The position numbers and the translations under genes are program-made. The notes beneath the pieces were generated by a model. The model saw only the letters and a program-made list of their open reading frames with translations, was not told the DNA's origin and made no database searches. Source: Scleroderma bovista (taxonomy: Eukaryota > Basidiomycota > Agaricomycetes > Boletales > Sclerodermataceae). From it: DNA of 64,000 bases. Positions 35,174 to 48,939 of this stretch are shown here, piece after piece; the first letter of the stretch is position 1, and each line of letters opens with the position of its first letter. Location: positions 48,984-112,983 of the forward strand of contig JAYMGJ010000384.1 of assembly GCA_037178675.1 (NCBI GenBank), read 5' to 3'.

Positions 35174-36954
35174 TCAGCACTTGATGAAGTTGCCAACGAT
35201 CATACTTGGGATTCCCCATTTGTCCCTCCTGATAGTGAATGAGAAACAACAGCTCACGAATCCTTCTTCACTCGGCGCGTCTTCGTCAATCTTCTTCCGA
35301 TCTGAAGGATGGGTATTGATGACAGGTTTGTACCGCAGCACGCAAGATGTGAGGACTGCCTTTTGGCTAGTGTCAAAGGCCACATGGCCGTATTTCTGCC
35401 GGGTGCATTAGGACTACTGACTAGGGAATGGTGCGCGTGGAACACCTGCCTCCCAATAGTTAACAGCGGACTCTTCTGCCATGAGTTCGTATATGCAGAG
35501 CCTCCCCTGCAGATGGTTAATAATGGAAAGGATGGCAGAGGTAGACACCCACATCACGCATCATGTACCCGTCGACACCGACTAATTCAGAGAACTCACG
35601 ATTCCCCTTGTATATTTCACCTGTTCGACGCCACAGACACGCAGGAACGCCCATTGCGGAAAAGACACGGTCGTAGTCTAACAGTAGTCGTTCGAACGCT
35701 TCTTCGATGAAAACAAGGTCCTGATGGACAGGGTTAGAAAATAATCAAAGGCTAATAGTGTGTTCCGGGACTCACGATATCTCGTAGCGATTGTGCAACG
35801 GCCTACGGAACGAATCAGACGTGACTGCATACGAGCTAATCAGACCTACTCTGAACTTGGGGCGCAGAACGGACAGTGGCTGTAATATTTGTTGCTTGGA
35901 TTGCTTAGAAACACTTTCCACGAAAGCCCCATAAGGCATGGCAGTATATGTATCCAAAAGGAATGCTCACTTTCGGTCCATCCACCGCGATAAGCGGGCA
36001 TAGCCCTTAACATAGTCGTATGGCTTGAGCAAACCAGCCTCGTATTTGCTCTGTATGACGCGATTTAATCGTTCATCCCTGGTTCCTGACTCCTGGTCGG
36101 CGGCAATGAGAAGGAACTTCTCTGTCTTGGTTGCAGCAGGAAGAAGAGGAGGGGCGGGCTCTTCGGCTGGTGGATCAGGGGGGGCTTCTGGTTTGGCAAC
36201 TGGTTCTAGTGGATGTGTCGAAGTAGTAACAAACGTGGTGACATTTTCTGGTGACGCATTAGCAAAGGAAGGAGCGGACACAAGGGCTGGTGTGACTGTT
36301 GGTGGAGGCGGGGTAAAGAATGAACCATCGTCAAGGGTTTCCAAGAAGTCCCTGAATATGTGGTACGTCATAAAACAGAGCGGGTAAACAATACAGAAAT
36401 AGGACGCACGTGAGGACCGAGAACTCATTCCCGAGGGTCTCCGGTTGGTAAAGAAATGAATTCTGAGGGACAGACATGTTCCAAGCAGAATTCGTTTGGG
36501 GGATAGCGGCGGAGTTAGTGTAGACAGATTCTATTGACCATCCTAAGCGTTTTTCGACAAGAAAAGAGGTGTAACCGCACGAGGGAGTGACCGCGATGGT
36601 TCTGCGCTGCTCGTTACCATAGCTTCGTGCTTTGCGCTGCTTTTTGGTGGACGCTGCTCGTCATGGCATAGGTGACCAATCTCACGCTTGATACTGCAGA
36701 CGAGCAAGTGTGAGTGAGTTACTGTAAGCAAGACGCATAACTCACCAGCGCTGGCACGGTCTGCCTTCATCGCAAGTCATATGACTGCGACGACAATACA
36801 GACAGGCATGATTGACCTTTCTCCTCTTCGCCTTCTTCTTCTTTGCTATCTCGTCATCTGGTAAAGATTGCTGCTCCAGTGATTCGGGGTGCATTGTCAC
36901 AGTAGAATTAGAGGTATGCGGCATCGTATAGGACTGTGTCACAAAAGTCGCCAT
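35174..36954 (-). CDS. ert1: Zn2Cys6 transcription activator of gluconeogenesis (ERT1/AcuK type)
   Basis: Exon 1 (36954-36746) encodes a basic stretch KKKKAKRRK followed by the start of the zinc cluster. Exon 2 begins at 36693. The joined cluster has spacing C-x2-C-x6-C-x5-C-x2-C-x8-C, with HMTCDEGRPCQR as its core, as in the ERT1/AcuK family. Further on come the family signature QTNSAWNM...FLYQPETLGNEFSVL (~36500-36410) and a Pro-rich segment. A stretch with GLLKPYDYVKGYARL follows, then a PAS-like region (FSAMGVPACLWRRTGEIYKGN, broken for length, ~35690-35600). The C-terminus KWGIPSMIVGNFIKC ends at 35174. The AcuK/AcuM-type regulators switch on PEP carboxykinase and fructose-bisphosphatase genes on non-sugar carbon. 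The exon limits between 36600 and 36480, and those within the C-terminal half, were not settled. Confidence 0.85.
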
Positions 36955-37539
36955 GATCGTTCAGCACTGCGAGGACCTGGTCTTCATGATTTGCTGGCGG
37001 TGATCGACTTGATGCAATCTTGGACCGTGGACCCCAGTCACCACTGGCACCGCTCAAAAGCATTCGACAGCAATGGTCAGGATTTCAGTAGTACGTCGTC
37101 ATCGATAAGGTGTTTGTCAGCATTTTTGTGCCTCAGACATTTTATTTGTCGTGAGATTCTGTAGGCCGCAGAGGGTCGAGCGTGCGGTTTACCCTCATGT
37201 TTGACTAGTCTGGTGATATCCCTATGGCCTTCGTGATGATTCCAACCCATCACAGGCGATGAACGTTCTTTTGGCTGCCAAAGTTCTGATGTATGTCTCA
37301 TGCACTGTGTTTTACTTCAGGTTTCTGAGTGATTGTGCAGCTACATGCGAGAGGAGCAGACTTTCTGGCTCCTCGAAGTTCTCTGCGATCGCCTGCTTCC
37401 AGGTTATTACAGGTACGAAATAGCGAGGACGCTACTTTGGAGACGCTGAATGTCGCCCTCTGTCCCACGATGCATGGAACACTCCTAGACCAGAGAATGT
37501 TCCAGCTCGCTGTTTACCAATACCTCGGCGGCCACCCCA

Positions 37540-37725
37540 CCAGTATCGGGGATGCCAATGACCACAACCCCCACCAGTAGCATCATCAACAATGGCAATA
37601 ACAATGACCACCACCACCTCACGCCACCAATGAGACGACCACCAACGCCCAGGCCACCAACCACCACCAACGATGACGACCAGTCTTATTACTGCCATCT
37701 GTATGCCTTGAGGCAATTACACGTT
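37540..37725 (+). repeat. Solo fragment of the fold-back element family
   Basis: The stretch with GGGATGCCAATGACCACAA, then CCACCA-rich text and finally CAGTCTTATTACTGCCATCT, aligns along its whole length with 58710-58880. That stretch is the inner part of the 1.7 kb fold-back element in this window. The flanks do not match the element, so this is a truncated or internally derived copy between two conserved genes. It opens Thr/His-rich and Gly/Val-rich frames on the two strands that are not genes. Confidence 0.65.
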
Positions 37726-38413
37726 AGAACTGTATAGTTCTTACATAAGCGCGCATGCATATTGCTCGGGGTAAAAGTTTGACTCCCCTCTCATCTCCTG
37801 GTGCTCTCGGTTCACGGTCTCGTCCGCTACTCCGCCTGCCGTGCCCGTGACACCAACATATTATGCTTAACCTCGCTATCACCTTGTTTCTGCATACCAC
37901 GTGCTGCCAGGTACGCTTTTTGAACTCCGGGCGAGTCATTCAAACAACGAAGCTCCCTCTCATATGTGCATCCTCCCGTGGGCTATGGAGCGAGGACGAT
38001 CGCAATGATTAACTGGCTATGCAGTACCTAGAAAATGAGGTGCTTGAGGAGGGACTATACACTCAGTTTTTACAGGTTACCACTGGTTCGGACAGACCGG
38101 CAATTACAAATGTCACGGTAACAGATTTCACAGTTTACTTATATGCATTGTTGTAAGTGTGTCCAAACATTATTGGACCCCAGCTCCATCTGATGCGCCC
38201 TCGTTCGACCAGTTAGTCGTTCTCTCATCCCCGAAAAGCCCCATTGGAGTGTGCCTTCTGTTGGATGATCAGTGTGACATTGATGTTTAATCGTTGTCTG
38301 TAGGTGGAGTTGTGCAAGTTGTCGAATAGCGACCGACAGATTGCGCAGGCTACGAGTCTTTCAAGTTTCCCTTCGGGAACAGGTCAATATTACCCGGATG
38401 GATCTTCTGGTCG

Positions 38414-38420
38414 TATATAA
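38414..38420 (+). promoter_or_regulatory. TATA box of the PSD-family gene
   Basis: TATATAA, in the context TCGTATATAAACCC, lies 70 bp upstream of the ATG at 38490. This is a typical fungal core-promoter distance, with a short leader between. Confidence 0.6.
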
Positions 38421-38489
38421 ACCCACTTGTTTCGCCCCACCGCATCTCTTGTGAACACCTCCTGTTGACCTTGCACTTTCTTGGACAAG

Positions 38490-39826
38490 ATGCTTTCTCG
38501 CATGCTTGTCCCTAACCGTATTGGTAGAGGTATCATTCATCAGCCATCGGTTCTTTATGACTGGATCATCAATCAACTCACTGTACTTCATATTGAGCCC
38601 GACTGTGGTACACAACGGAGCGGCCAAAATGTGTATCTCGCCCCGGTTGTCCAAGAGTTTCAGCAGCTCATCGAAAGTGATCCCGTGATTTTCATGTATT
38701 TCCACACAATGTTCGATGAAGTCCGCCGACCCACGGATGATGTGAACCAAGTGAGTAACATTTGCTGAAATTGGTCGTTGTCATCATTGACGGCACAAAA
38801 GGTTAAGGACTACAAGGATTTGATGGTGATGCTTAACCAGGTCATTACTCAGGCGCCACAATTTGGTGGTGTCTCCAACAGCCTTGTTATTGGCGTCCCT
38901 ATATACGCTGTCCTCGCTCCCTTTTGCAATACCCCCTCCGGCTATAATGCCTTTATTAACCCAAAGGTGAACGCTCATTTTCAAAAAATTTTCGACGTCT
39001 GGGCGAGATTCCTTGTCTCCCCCGCATCCTGTTATGTCCTCACTACTGGTGAGAAATGTTGGTTTAGTGCAGAGGCTTTGGACATCACAGCCCAAAGACT
39101 AGGGGCGAGCTTTTACGACACGTGGGTTTGCAGGAACGACAACCCTGAAAAGCATTATGGCTTCACCTCTTGGGATGATTTTTTTACTAGACGATTCCGA
39201 CCTGGGATGCGCCCAGCCATCGAGCCTGACAATCCAAACCTCGTCACTGCTGCCTGTGAGGCCACAGTCCACGTTATCCATCCCAACGTCCGAGCTCTGG
39301 ATACGTTCTGGATCAAGGGCCACTCATACTCCCTCTCCCACATGTTCAACCATGACCCTCTTACGTCCCAATTTGTCGGTGGAACCGTTTATCAGGAATT
39401 TTAAGCTCTCTCGACTATCACCGTTGGCACTCTCCCGTCGATGGGGTTGTCAAGAAAGCGTATCTCATACCCGGGACGTATTATGCTGTGCGTCTAGACA
39501 ACGACATGGATCCAGATGTTGTTTCCCGCTCGCAAGACTTCGTTACCAATATCGCCGCGCGTGCACTCATCTTCATCGAATGTGACAACCCAGCCATCGG
39601 TTTGATGTGCTTCGTCGCCGTTGGACTGGGGGAGGTGTCCACTTGCGAAATTGGCGTGAGGGTCGGGGCCAAGTTGAAGAGAGGAGACCCACTCGGAGCA
39701 TTCCATTTTGGTGGATCCACGCATTGCCTCGTCTTCCGTCCACAGATATGTCTTCGGCCCTTCCCCAATGTAGTTCCTGGCGCGTTGCAGAAGGTCAACA
39801 GTAACATTTTCTATATTGATAATTGA
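38490..39826 (+). CDS. Phosphatidylserine decarboxylase-family enzyme, frameshifted
   Basis: Exon 1 is 38490-38750 and exon 2 starts at 38802 (49-53 bp intron). The N-terminal half matches the extension found in fungal PSD-like enzymes (FNxPxVNAHFKKI-type region, here FINPKVNAHFQKIFDVW). The catalytic domain has FTSWDDFFTRRFRPGMRP, HSPVDG and the C-terminal self-cleavage motif FGGSTHCLVF, where Ser would become the pyruvoyl group. The enzyme decarboxylates phosphatidylserine or, in PsiD-like relatives, aromatic amino acids; I cannot tell which. The frame breaks at ~39400: after VYQEF one base is missing in a T-run, and the protein continues as SSLDYHRWHSPVDG in the next frame to 39826. This is either a single-base loss (recent pseudogene) or an assembly error. 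All other parts look intact. Confidence 0.8.
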
Positions 39827-40502
39827 CGCCTTGATCATCCACCAACAACCATCTATTGTATTTCTACCCTCGGAAGTCTGGCATTCATAATCCCATAGCA
39901 CTTTTTTTCGTTTCAGTGGTTTGCACGTTGTAAATCTTTTCCACTACCTTCCGTTTACCTGTGTACTACATCATCATGGACCGCTATCCAACCCCTTGAT
40001 TGTATCCTAGTGAGTCACGGACTCCTTCGGGTGTTCCAGTACATCCGCCGCTGGCGCCGAATGCATGGAATTACTTTACCCACCTGCTTACGTGTTCCGT
40101 GTAAATTTTGAATCGTACATAGCAAAGCTCTCAACGGTTTACAACCAGGTGTCTTACCAGTTACCTCTCTCAGCAGAACATTTACCACCAACGGCACTAA
40201 AACAGCACTTCCCCACACACACATGGTCAGTGACTAGTGCGAAGATGACGACAGCGACGACTGGATGCACCCACGCACGCAAGGTAGGACTGATGGCCCG
40301 ACAACAATGACGACAAGGCGCGACCACCCGCACCTTACGCACAACGGAACTAAGTCGTTTTACCATTGAATCTTCCGCGTCGACGTCGACGTCGAATGGT
40401 CCAGTACGGATGCTCTGAGGGATGTGTGGGTGGCCCAGACGACACAGGTAAGTCCAGGGATTCTTGATCTTTGGTGTTGGCACACGCATTGATTCTCTCC
40501 AG

Positions 40503-41007
40503 TCAGGTGTGTTCCTCAACTCGTGTTGAGTCGACGGTACCACAGCTCATCGTGCCATCTTCGCCGTCGTCATCACCTTGTCGATCGCCATCGCCATCTC
40601 CATCTCTAGCTGTTACACCCTCAATGCTTGTTACGATCGAGGTTTGTACATTCTCTGCAAATGCTTTGCAAATCTGTGTACACACTCGACGCATTTGCAT
40701 GGCTTCCAATGTTGTCTGTCTTATTTCCGCCGCTTCTTGCACCTCCAGCACCCATACGCGTTCGGATTGTCCGTCAGGCTTCTCGATGTGTCCACCCGGC
40801 TGCTTAATGCATCTACGTTGTTTCCAGGTCTTTCAACCTCGTCTGCACGCATCCAAGGTGTTTACGCGGTGTTTCATTGCCGCCTGGATCATCGACACGG
40901 TAATGGGTGTCTCCGATCCCTTTGGAGGATCCTTGGCTTGCTTGCACCTCCTGCATCGTGATCCGTTTGTCCCCCTTGCTGGAAACAACCTTTACGTGTT
41001 CGAACAA
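40503..41007 (-). pseudogene. Possible coiled-coil gene remnant
   Basis: On the minus strand, pieces in neighbouring frames read like one coiled-coil protein: QTRLKDLETT, then VDALSSRVDT, then RVWVLEVQEAAEIRQTT and QICKAFAENVQTSIVTSIE, ending in a Gly/Asp-rich tail. Frame changes near 40860 and 40780 break it unless there are introns I did not see. No family was recognised. The opposite strand also has a long frame through the region, but its Ser/Cys-rich composition looks like an antisense shadow. Confidence 0.3.
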
Positions 41008-41244
41008 CTGTTTACTTAGTTTACTCCACCACTTGTATCACTCGATTTAATACATTCTCTTATGCAGTTTTATTAATGAAGAATACCTATGGGTCTGCAT
41101 CCTTGTACCAGCGAATGACCTGCACCCACAGGCTGACCCATGTCAAACCCTAGGGAATGAGGATTCTATTCTGTATGTTGCAAATTAAGATGTTATACCA
41201 TACAAAGCAAAGCTATACACACGAAAGAGTAGTGCATACCTAAA

Positions 41245-42757
<1,513 letters not shown>

Positions 42758-43140
42758 GCAAGGTAATGGCGGCAAGGAAAATGTGATGCTGACTAGGAAA
42801 AATACCGTGCTGTCAATCCGACTCCAAAATGAGTACGAGGATGGGAAACAAATGTAGATACTATACCGGAAGGAATCTGATTACATAAGCTTAAGTAAGT
42901 GGGCATGTCATGTGATCATGGCGTCGCGTGTTACGCGTAGTCGGAATATTGGCAGTTTATTTCATTTTCTTGGCACTGTCCAAGACGACATCAAGTAGAT
43001 ATGGTGGACGTTGATAATCGCTCCGAGTTGAAAAACAACTCGGAGATGGAGGAGGAGCCAAGGTGAGGTTTATGTAAATTTTCAGTGATCAGTGATCTCC
43101 CAATCGATACCCCAATTCTCACCATCCAACATCGCTGACA

Positions 43141-44732
43141 ATGTCAACGCCTTCCCCACCTGGTCCCCACAGGAATCCAAGCCGCAAAAGCAAGGCGCTG
43201 ACTCATCCATCTATCCAGGAAGACTCCAGTGCTCCCCACGAGTCCTCGAGTTACGATCTGAACGCAGAGCGCAATAAGCAACGTCCCTCCAAGAACACTG
43301 TGGTACCAGAAAAACGCAGGAAGTGGGGGTCTTCAGTGGACACAAGACAGAAGATTAGGGCACGCGAAGCTGACCCACATGCAGGTCGATGTTTACTCAC
43401 GAACTTGGCTGACGCGATCAACGTATGCCACTTGGTATCTAGTGCAACGGATCCTTCCGAGGTGAGCCACTTTCACCTTGTCACACCCAGGATGTCCTGA
43501 TCCGTTTTTAGCTCACGAAATTAGAGTATGCATGGGGTCTACCCACGTACCTCAACCTCGATTCGACCCGCAACTTGATTCATCGTGAGTAACACTAGAA
43601 AGTAATCGACTTGTCTTCTATCCTCACGCTCATCCAACACTAGTGAGATCAGATTGGCACTTCCTTTTTGATAAAGGGGATTTCATGCTCATACCGGAGC
43701 TTTCGGACTTGAAACAGCTCGAAGATGCTACCATAACGAAAGCCCTTGCGGGTCGTTCTCAAACTAATGTGAACAAGGTATGTCTTTTGCACCGAATTAC
43801 ATGGCGTTTAGGTTCGCCTATTGACACATTTTTTATAGTTATTCAGACGTAACACCTTCAAGTACCATCTTCTGCCTATGCCTGAGTTAAAGGCACCCAT
43901 CTGTCGCTTCGGGGATTCAAACAACCTTGTAGTGCACTCTACCCATCGTCACCCTTTTGCCACACTCGGCCATCTCGAGAGCCATGTCCAGCCACAATAC
44001 GTCGTTGTTAACGCTGCGCAAAAGCTATTTGCCAGATCACCCCATGAATTTTTCATGTTTCCATTGGTTCTCAAACAAATCGCGTCTCACAAGAGTTGCG
44101 ACAAAGCTAATTCAAGGCTCACCGCAGTCATGAAACTGTATGGGCATTGGACTAAGTCAGTGATACCGGATGACTTCGTCGCTCGTTCTCGTCCTCCCTC
44201 CGGTCCCCCCGATGACGCAGGTAACGATGACCAAGACCAAGACCAAGACCACGCAGAGGAGGGACAAGAGGAGCCGGAGGAAGGCAGTGAAGAGGAGGGG
44301 AATGATACCGAGGATGACAAACTCCAATCTACCCCTTCGAGGAAGTCCAACGTAGGACGACAGCTCCATGACAACATCGTATCCACTTCCAGCCCAGGCT
44401 CTCTCGACACTGCCGTTGATGCCGATAACTGGTGCCCTTCCGAGGATACAGCATGGGTAGAAGGGATCAACGACTGGACAACGAAGTGTTGCGATGCCGC
44501 AGCCTCTGAGGGTGGGTGGGAATCAAATATACTGAATGAAGACGATCAAGTACTTGTTGCCTACGCAAAAGAGAAACCACGATCGGCCCCGCCACCGGAC
44601 AGCTGGCACAAGTGGCAACCATGCTGGGCCAGACGCAACGGGCGGTATCCACCTCACAATACAGCAAAGTTTTCGAGTAATGATTGGGCCCTTTTTGAAG
44701 CAGATACGGCGTTGCCCATAGATTCGGAATAA
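43141..44732 (+). CDS. HNH-nuclease-domain protein (basidiomycete type)
   Basis: Four exons: 43141-43461, 43512-43584, 43644-43777 and 43839-44732. The conserved part is CLLTNLADAINVCHLV, then ELTKLEYAWG, NLIHLRSDWHFLFDKGDF and LIPE. These match the HNH-like domain of a large family of mushroom hypothetical proteins: a first Cys/His pair in NVCHL and a second conserved N..LR.DWH.xFD block. An acidic, low-complexity stretch (DDQDQDQDHAEEGQEEPEE) lies at 44230-44300. The N-terminus is Ser/Pro/basic. Biochemical activity of this family is not established as far as I know; metal-dependent nicking would be the expectation from the fold. The stop codon lies almost exactly at the junction with copy E of the NTPase-nuclease family, so the last few residues may not be native. 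Confidence 0.75.
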
Positions 44733-45464
44733 GTTCCCGTAGGTTAACAGGGATCACGAAATGGAATTTGCTTTATGTCATCGACGGCGCGAGATGTACC
44801 CATTCCCAAAGATTGAACGATGGCGGAGTATTGTGCATAAAAATCTCGATTTGGATCCGACGTACGTATGTTGAAGCATTCGTCTATGTGATCCCAGAGA
44901 AGATGTGCACCCTCCCCAAGATACTGCCCCTCCAAAGCATTTTCAGTAGCTAGTCGGGCTAAGAAGTGAATAAAATGTCTAAAATTAAAAGGACAGCTCG
45001 CCATGTGGTGCGCGCTCGAGATGCTTTTCATGCTTGAAAACAGGTTCTTCAAAATCTCGATGTTAATGTGATTTCTACGAGTCTCGAGACCTTGGATTGA
45101 TACTCACTTGGTCGCAGCAGTTCTACAATGGGGGTGTCAGATGGGCAATCACTGGATACAGACAAGTCCTTAACACCCGCACAGACCTAAAACCATTCTT
45201 GGAGCCACCTAATAGCACATGTCGAAGCATGGGCTCGCTTTTTATGATGGTTTTGCATTCGGCGGAAATTAGATAACTTGCGAGCAGGCGACTTCCCGAC
45301 TGCTTAACAATATGGCTAAGGATGTAGGGTGAGAGAAGGTCGAAGTTTTGAAAAGTAATTAGTGGAAAGATCTAATGAATCTCCTCGTCCAGTTTTTTGT
45401 GTGCTCCCTCTTCAAAGTCGTCTTCAACGTACTCCAGGTCCGTGGGTTGATCCCTCTCCATCAT
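44733..45464 (-). pseudogene. 5' fragment of the NTPase-nuclease family, copy E
   Basis: Holds exon 1 and the P-loop exon only. The start region has the TAACGTTA leader and two ATGs (45464, 45461). An early in-frame stop follows about 30 codons in (EIH-stop, ~45376), and the exon 1 tail has lost bases (~45175). The P-loop reads SLGMGTSRAVDD, so the Walker A lysine is Thr. Homology ends at 44733 at what would be the P-loop exon donor, exactly where the HNH gene stops. The copy is truncated and certainly inactive. Confidence 0.85.
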
Positions 45465-45635
45465 GGTGGATAACGTTAGAGGAGTAGAGTACGAATGGCG
45501 AGGAGTCCAAGGTTAAATTTCTAATTTGGTGCCTGCCGTCTTTGACGACGCTAGTACCTTTGATATGGCGATCCATCTGCCGAACGTCGAATTCCCGAGC
45601 GCGAGTGTCTGGCTTTCCGAAGCGGCTCTGATACA

Positions 45636-48504
45636 CTACAAAACAAGGTTGCACCAATTCTCCCAAAAATCACTGTCAACTCCAGCTCCAGGGTTCATGG
45701 ACCTACGATGTGTCGTACGAAGTTTCAAGCGATCAAAGTATATCCTTTCCCAGGAATAAGACGCCTGCAAGATGCTATCCCAAGCGTTCGGGTCGTTCCT
45801 AACCGGAACCAAGACCCTTGGGGAGAGGCCAGAAACCCACAAATCATATGTGGTGTAACTTCCCTTGGTTGTACCACTAGACTCCACGAGCGTAAGGCTG
45901 GGAGCCTCTGCAGCGAGAGCGAACACGATTCGGATGACGGGAACGTTGGCAGGCGATCTTAGGATTCCAAGGGAGTAAGGGTCCATGGCGTCGAAAAGAT
46001 TGAACTGTGGGGAGTTGGAATATTTCACATCATTCGTGACTTGAAACATGATAACCCCAATATTATCTGATCTTATTTCATCACCTTTGAACAAAAAGGG
46101 GATGATACCGTCGACAGCAGGCTGACCACCTGCACATAGCAGTGCAGAACCTCGGGCCATCAAGCGCCTCAGGTTTGACGAAATGGGTGAAGTAGACCTT
46201 GCTATCTTTGAACGTGTCGGCAAGGGAGGACTCGGTCCGATTTGGGCCTTCTGCTGCGAAGCGCCGTCCTGGGGAGGTAACGACGCCAACGTGATCTGTG
46301 GAGGCAGCAGGGGGAGCACAAAAGAGGGATGCTAGTAGTTCAGTGAGGCTGCACCACCGCTGGTTGCCGGGAGGCCGACCCCATTCATCAGCGGGTCCAA
46401 CCGCCTCGTCGCGTGCCATGGTGAAGAGTAGTGCCACTATCAATTCTCCTAGCTTGCCTTTGTTCACCGGAAACTCATTCAGAATGACCTGCAATGCCGC
46501 AGGAGGACTGAACTGCGGTTGGGTAGTCATCACGAAGTATGCTGCCTCTGAAAGCACCGGTTCAGAAGGTGATATAGTGATCATGGTCTCAAGGCCACAA
46601 TTAACCTTGAGAACGACCCGCAAGTGATAATGCACTTGCTCCTTCTCCGAGTCTGATACTTGCGAGGCATCCACAACGGAGAGAAATTCGATAGGGATTC
46701 GTTGAGCAAGACACCCAAACTTTTGCGCATCTGTGAGAGCTTGAAGGTTATACGCAGTGCCACCCAACAGCTTCTGGGCTGCAAAGCAGAATAATGTACC
46801 CCGCTGTCCCTCCCGGTATCCAAGAGCGAATCTAGGGAAAAGGTTAACTAGAGTCAAACAGAGCGAGCATTTAGTACACACAAAGGACGACCATATGATG
46901 TTAAGTGCCCCTCGGATGTAACTTGCGAAAGCTTGACCGTTTTACCGAAATCCAAGTATTTCGCAAACACGTCGAAACCGAGTTCACAGAATGGCAACAT
47001 AACTTCCCCTTCGAGGAGCATTCTGGCTGAGACATCACGTCCTGCGGTAGGGGTGATTCCAAATAAGGTGCCAGAAGTCGAAAGAATGTGAAGAGTGATA
47101 AGCTACGAAGTCCTCGTATTGCACGACGCATCTCGCCGTAGCGTGACCATGAACCATCATCCTCTGGCTTTGTCAGAGTATGGACTTCATCGAATGCGAG
47201 GACGACCAAAGGATACTCGGATGCTTGGGATTTGGGATTTGATTTTATTCGCTTATTAGGTGGCTGCTCAGCTGGCAATTCAGGTACTGACTCATCTCCA
47301 AGGGCTTTGCACAGCTCTTCGAACGGCTTACGCAACGGAAAGTCTTCGTTAAGCAACATTGTAATCCGACGGATGGTTGTCGGAAGGAAAATACATCGAA
47401 TACTGAGGATAAAAGCCCTGCACGTCCCGTAAGCTAGGAGGAATTGAACAAATAACGTTTCATACCTCAGCAAGGTATTTAACAGCGTCATAGAATTCCT
47501 TCCAGTGTGGACCATGGGCTCCCAACTTCATGCCCTCCTTCATATGCTCCCAAAATTTCTTAGCGGCAGGTTCCTTGATATCTTTCAGAACAGCAGCTGT
47601 CTGGACAAATAATCCGTGGAGGAATGAGCAGCTCTGAAGGAAAGCGTCTCTTTGTGTTGTACTCTCGGTGAGATAAATATGTGCTGGACTATCTGTAGGA
47701 GGATGTCCTTGAGTTGGGAACATTCAGCGTTGAAGGGAAACACAGGAATGACTAAGGGGCCATACCGGTTGAGTTGAGTTCCCGTGCATTAATAGGGATC
47801 ACGAAATGGGATTTGCTCATTTCATCGACGGTGCGAGATTTACCCATTCCCGAAGATTGAACGATGGCGGAATATTTCGCACAAGAATGTTGATATGGAT
47901 CTAATGGAACCTCCTGGAAGCATTCTTGTATATGAGCCCAGAGGAGGATTGCACCCTCCCCAACATACTCCCCTTCCCAAGCGTTTTCAGTAGCTAGTAG
48001 TTATGTAAAGAGGTGAATAAAATGTCTGAAATTAAAAGGTCAGCACACCGCATCGTGTGTAGTACTTGAAACGCTCGTCATGCTTGAAAACAGATTCTTC
48101 AAAATTGTAATGTGAATACAATTTCCACGAGATCTTGGGCTGATACTCACTTGGTCGAAGCAGTTCTGTAATGGCGGCGTCAGATGTGCAATGGATACAG
48201 ACAAGTCCTTACTCAAAAGCCGCGCAGACTTATAACCATTCTTGAAGCCGTCTAATAACATATTTTGGAGCCTTGGCTCGCTGTTTATGATGGTTGTGCA
48301 TTCAGAAATATTGCGATACTTTGTGAGTAGGCAACTTCCCGACTGCTCAACAATAGAAGCAAGGAGGAGGGGTAAGACAAGGTTTAAGTTTTTGGGAGGT
48401 AAGTGTGGAAAGATCTGACGAATCTCCTCGTCCAGTTTTTCGTGTGCTCCCTCTTCAAAGTCGTCTTCAACACAATCCAGGTCTGTGGGTTTATCGATCT
48501 CCAT
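45636..48504 (-). pseudogene. NTPase-nuclease family member, copy F, broken duplicate of A
   Basis: Nearly identical to copy A from ~25 bp upstream of the ATG (shared TTTCTCCTG edge at 48541-48549) to just past the stop (45632). Compared with A it has a 4 bp loss in exon 1 (~48190), an 11 bp loss near 47360, a small loss near 47085 and a 34 bp loss near 46173, each shifting frame. The P-loop exon and Walker B are otherwise intact. The nuclease-like strand reads FQVTND (Thr for Lys, 46035-46037). The high identity shows a recent duplication over ~43 kb in the same orientation, followed by decay. Confidence 0.85.
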
Positions 48505-48549
48505 GGTGGTGGAGGAGAAGGTGTCCAATTTCAGACCCCCTTTCTCCTG

Positions 48550-48939
48550 GCTTACTAACGGGTGCCCATTTTCAACCCCGAAGATGACCCCAGCCAGCCT
48601 TATTTACCGGATTCCTCAGGGTCTTCACCACCTCAACAAAAACATCCCATAAGTCTTGCAGAAGTCCTTGCATTTGTTGATTCGGGCATCCGTGCGAGAC
48701 AATTGCAGCAGAAGATGTGCTCCGCAATACGGGCGTCATATTGATGATTAGCTGGGAGTCGCAGGTGATGGGCCGTGTTGTGGAGGTATGCAGACGTGGC
48801 GCACTGCGAGCAAAATGAAGATGTATAGGAGACCGCTAGTGGATCTCACTGACTCACCAGAGGACAATGGGAGAGCAAAGTGGTATATTGTCAAGTATAT
48901 GGTCGCTTTCTGGATCCAACCATCAGAGTTCAGAAAAAG
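48550..48939. other. Spacer with a possible coding remnant
   Basis: 48562-48744 reads as a 60-codon Pro/Ser-rich frame ending in [13 protein letters not shown]. It could be the start of a lost gene. No partner exons were found. Confidence 0.25.

Larger units (their letters stand above)
36955..38489. other. Long intergenic region with a dispersed repeat
   Basis: No gene was recognised between the ERT1 start and the PSD-family start. It contains the CCACCA-rich repeat at 37540-37725 (listed separately) and the TATA box of the next gene. The remainder looks unique. Confidence 0.5.

Noticed and set aside
36025..36387. Gly/Ala/Ser-rich plus-strand frame over the ERT1 gene
   Set aside because: Antisense shadow of the Pro/Thr-rich linker of ERT1, whose own strand has conserved family motifs.
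37432..37737. Val/Gly-rich and Thr/His-rich frames
   Set aside because: Translation of the CCACCA repeat; the same repeat gives similar frames at 58400-58860.
40471..41019. 182-codon plus-strand Ser/Cys-rich frame
   Set aside because: Composition is unlike a protein domain, and the opposite strand reads as coiled coil, so I favour a minus-strand remnant.
43878..44470. Antisense Ser-rich frame across the HNH gene
   Set aside because: Shadow of the acidic low-complexity stretch of the real exon.
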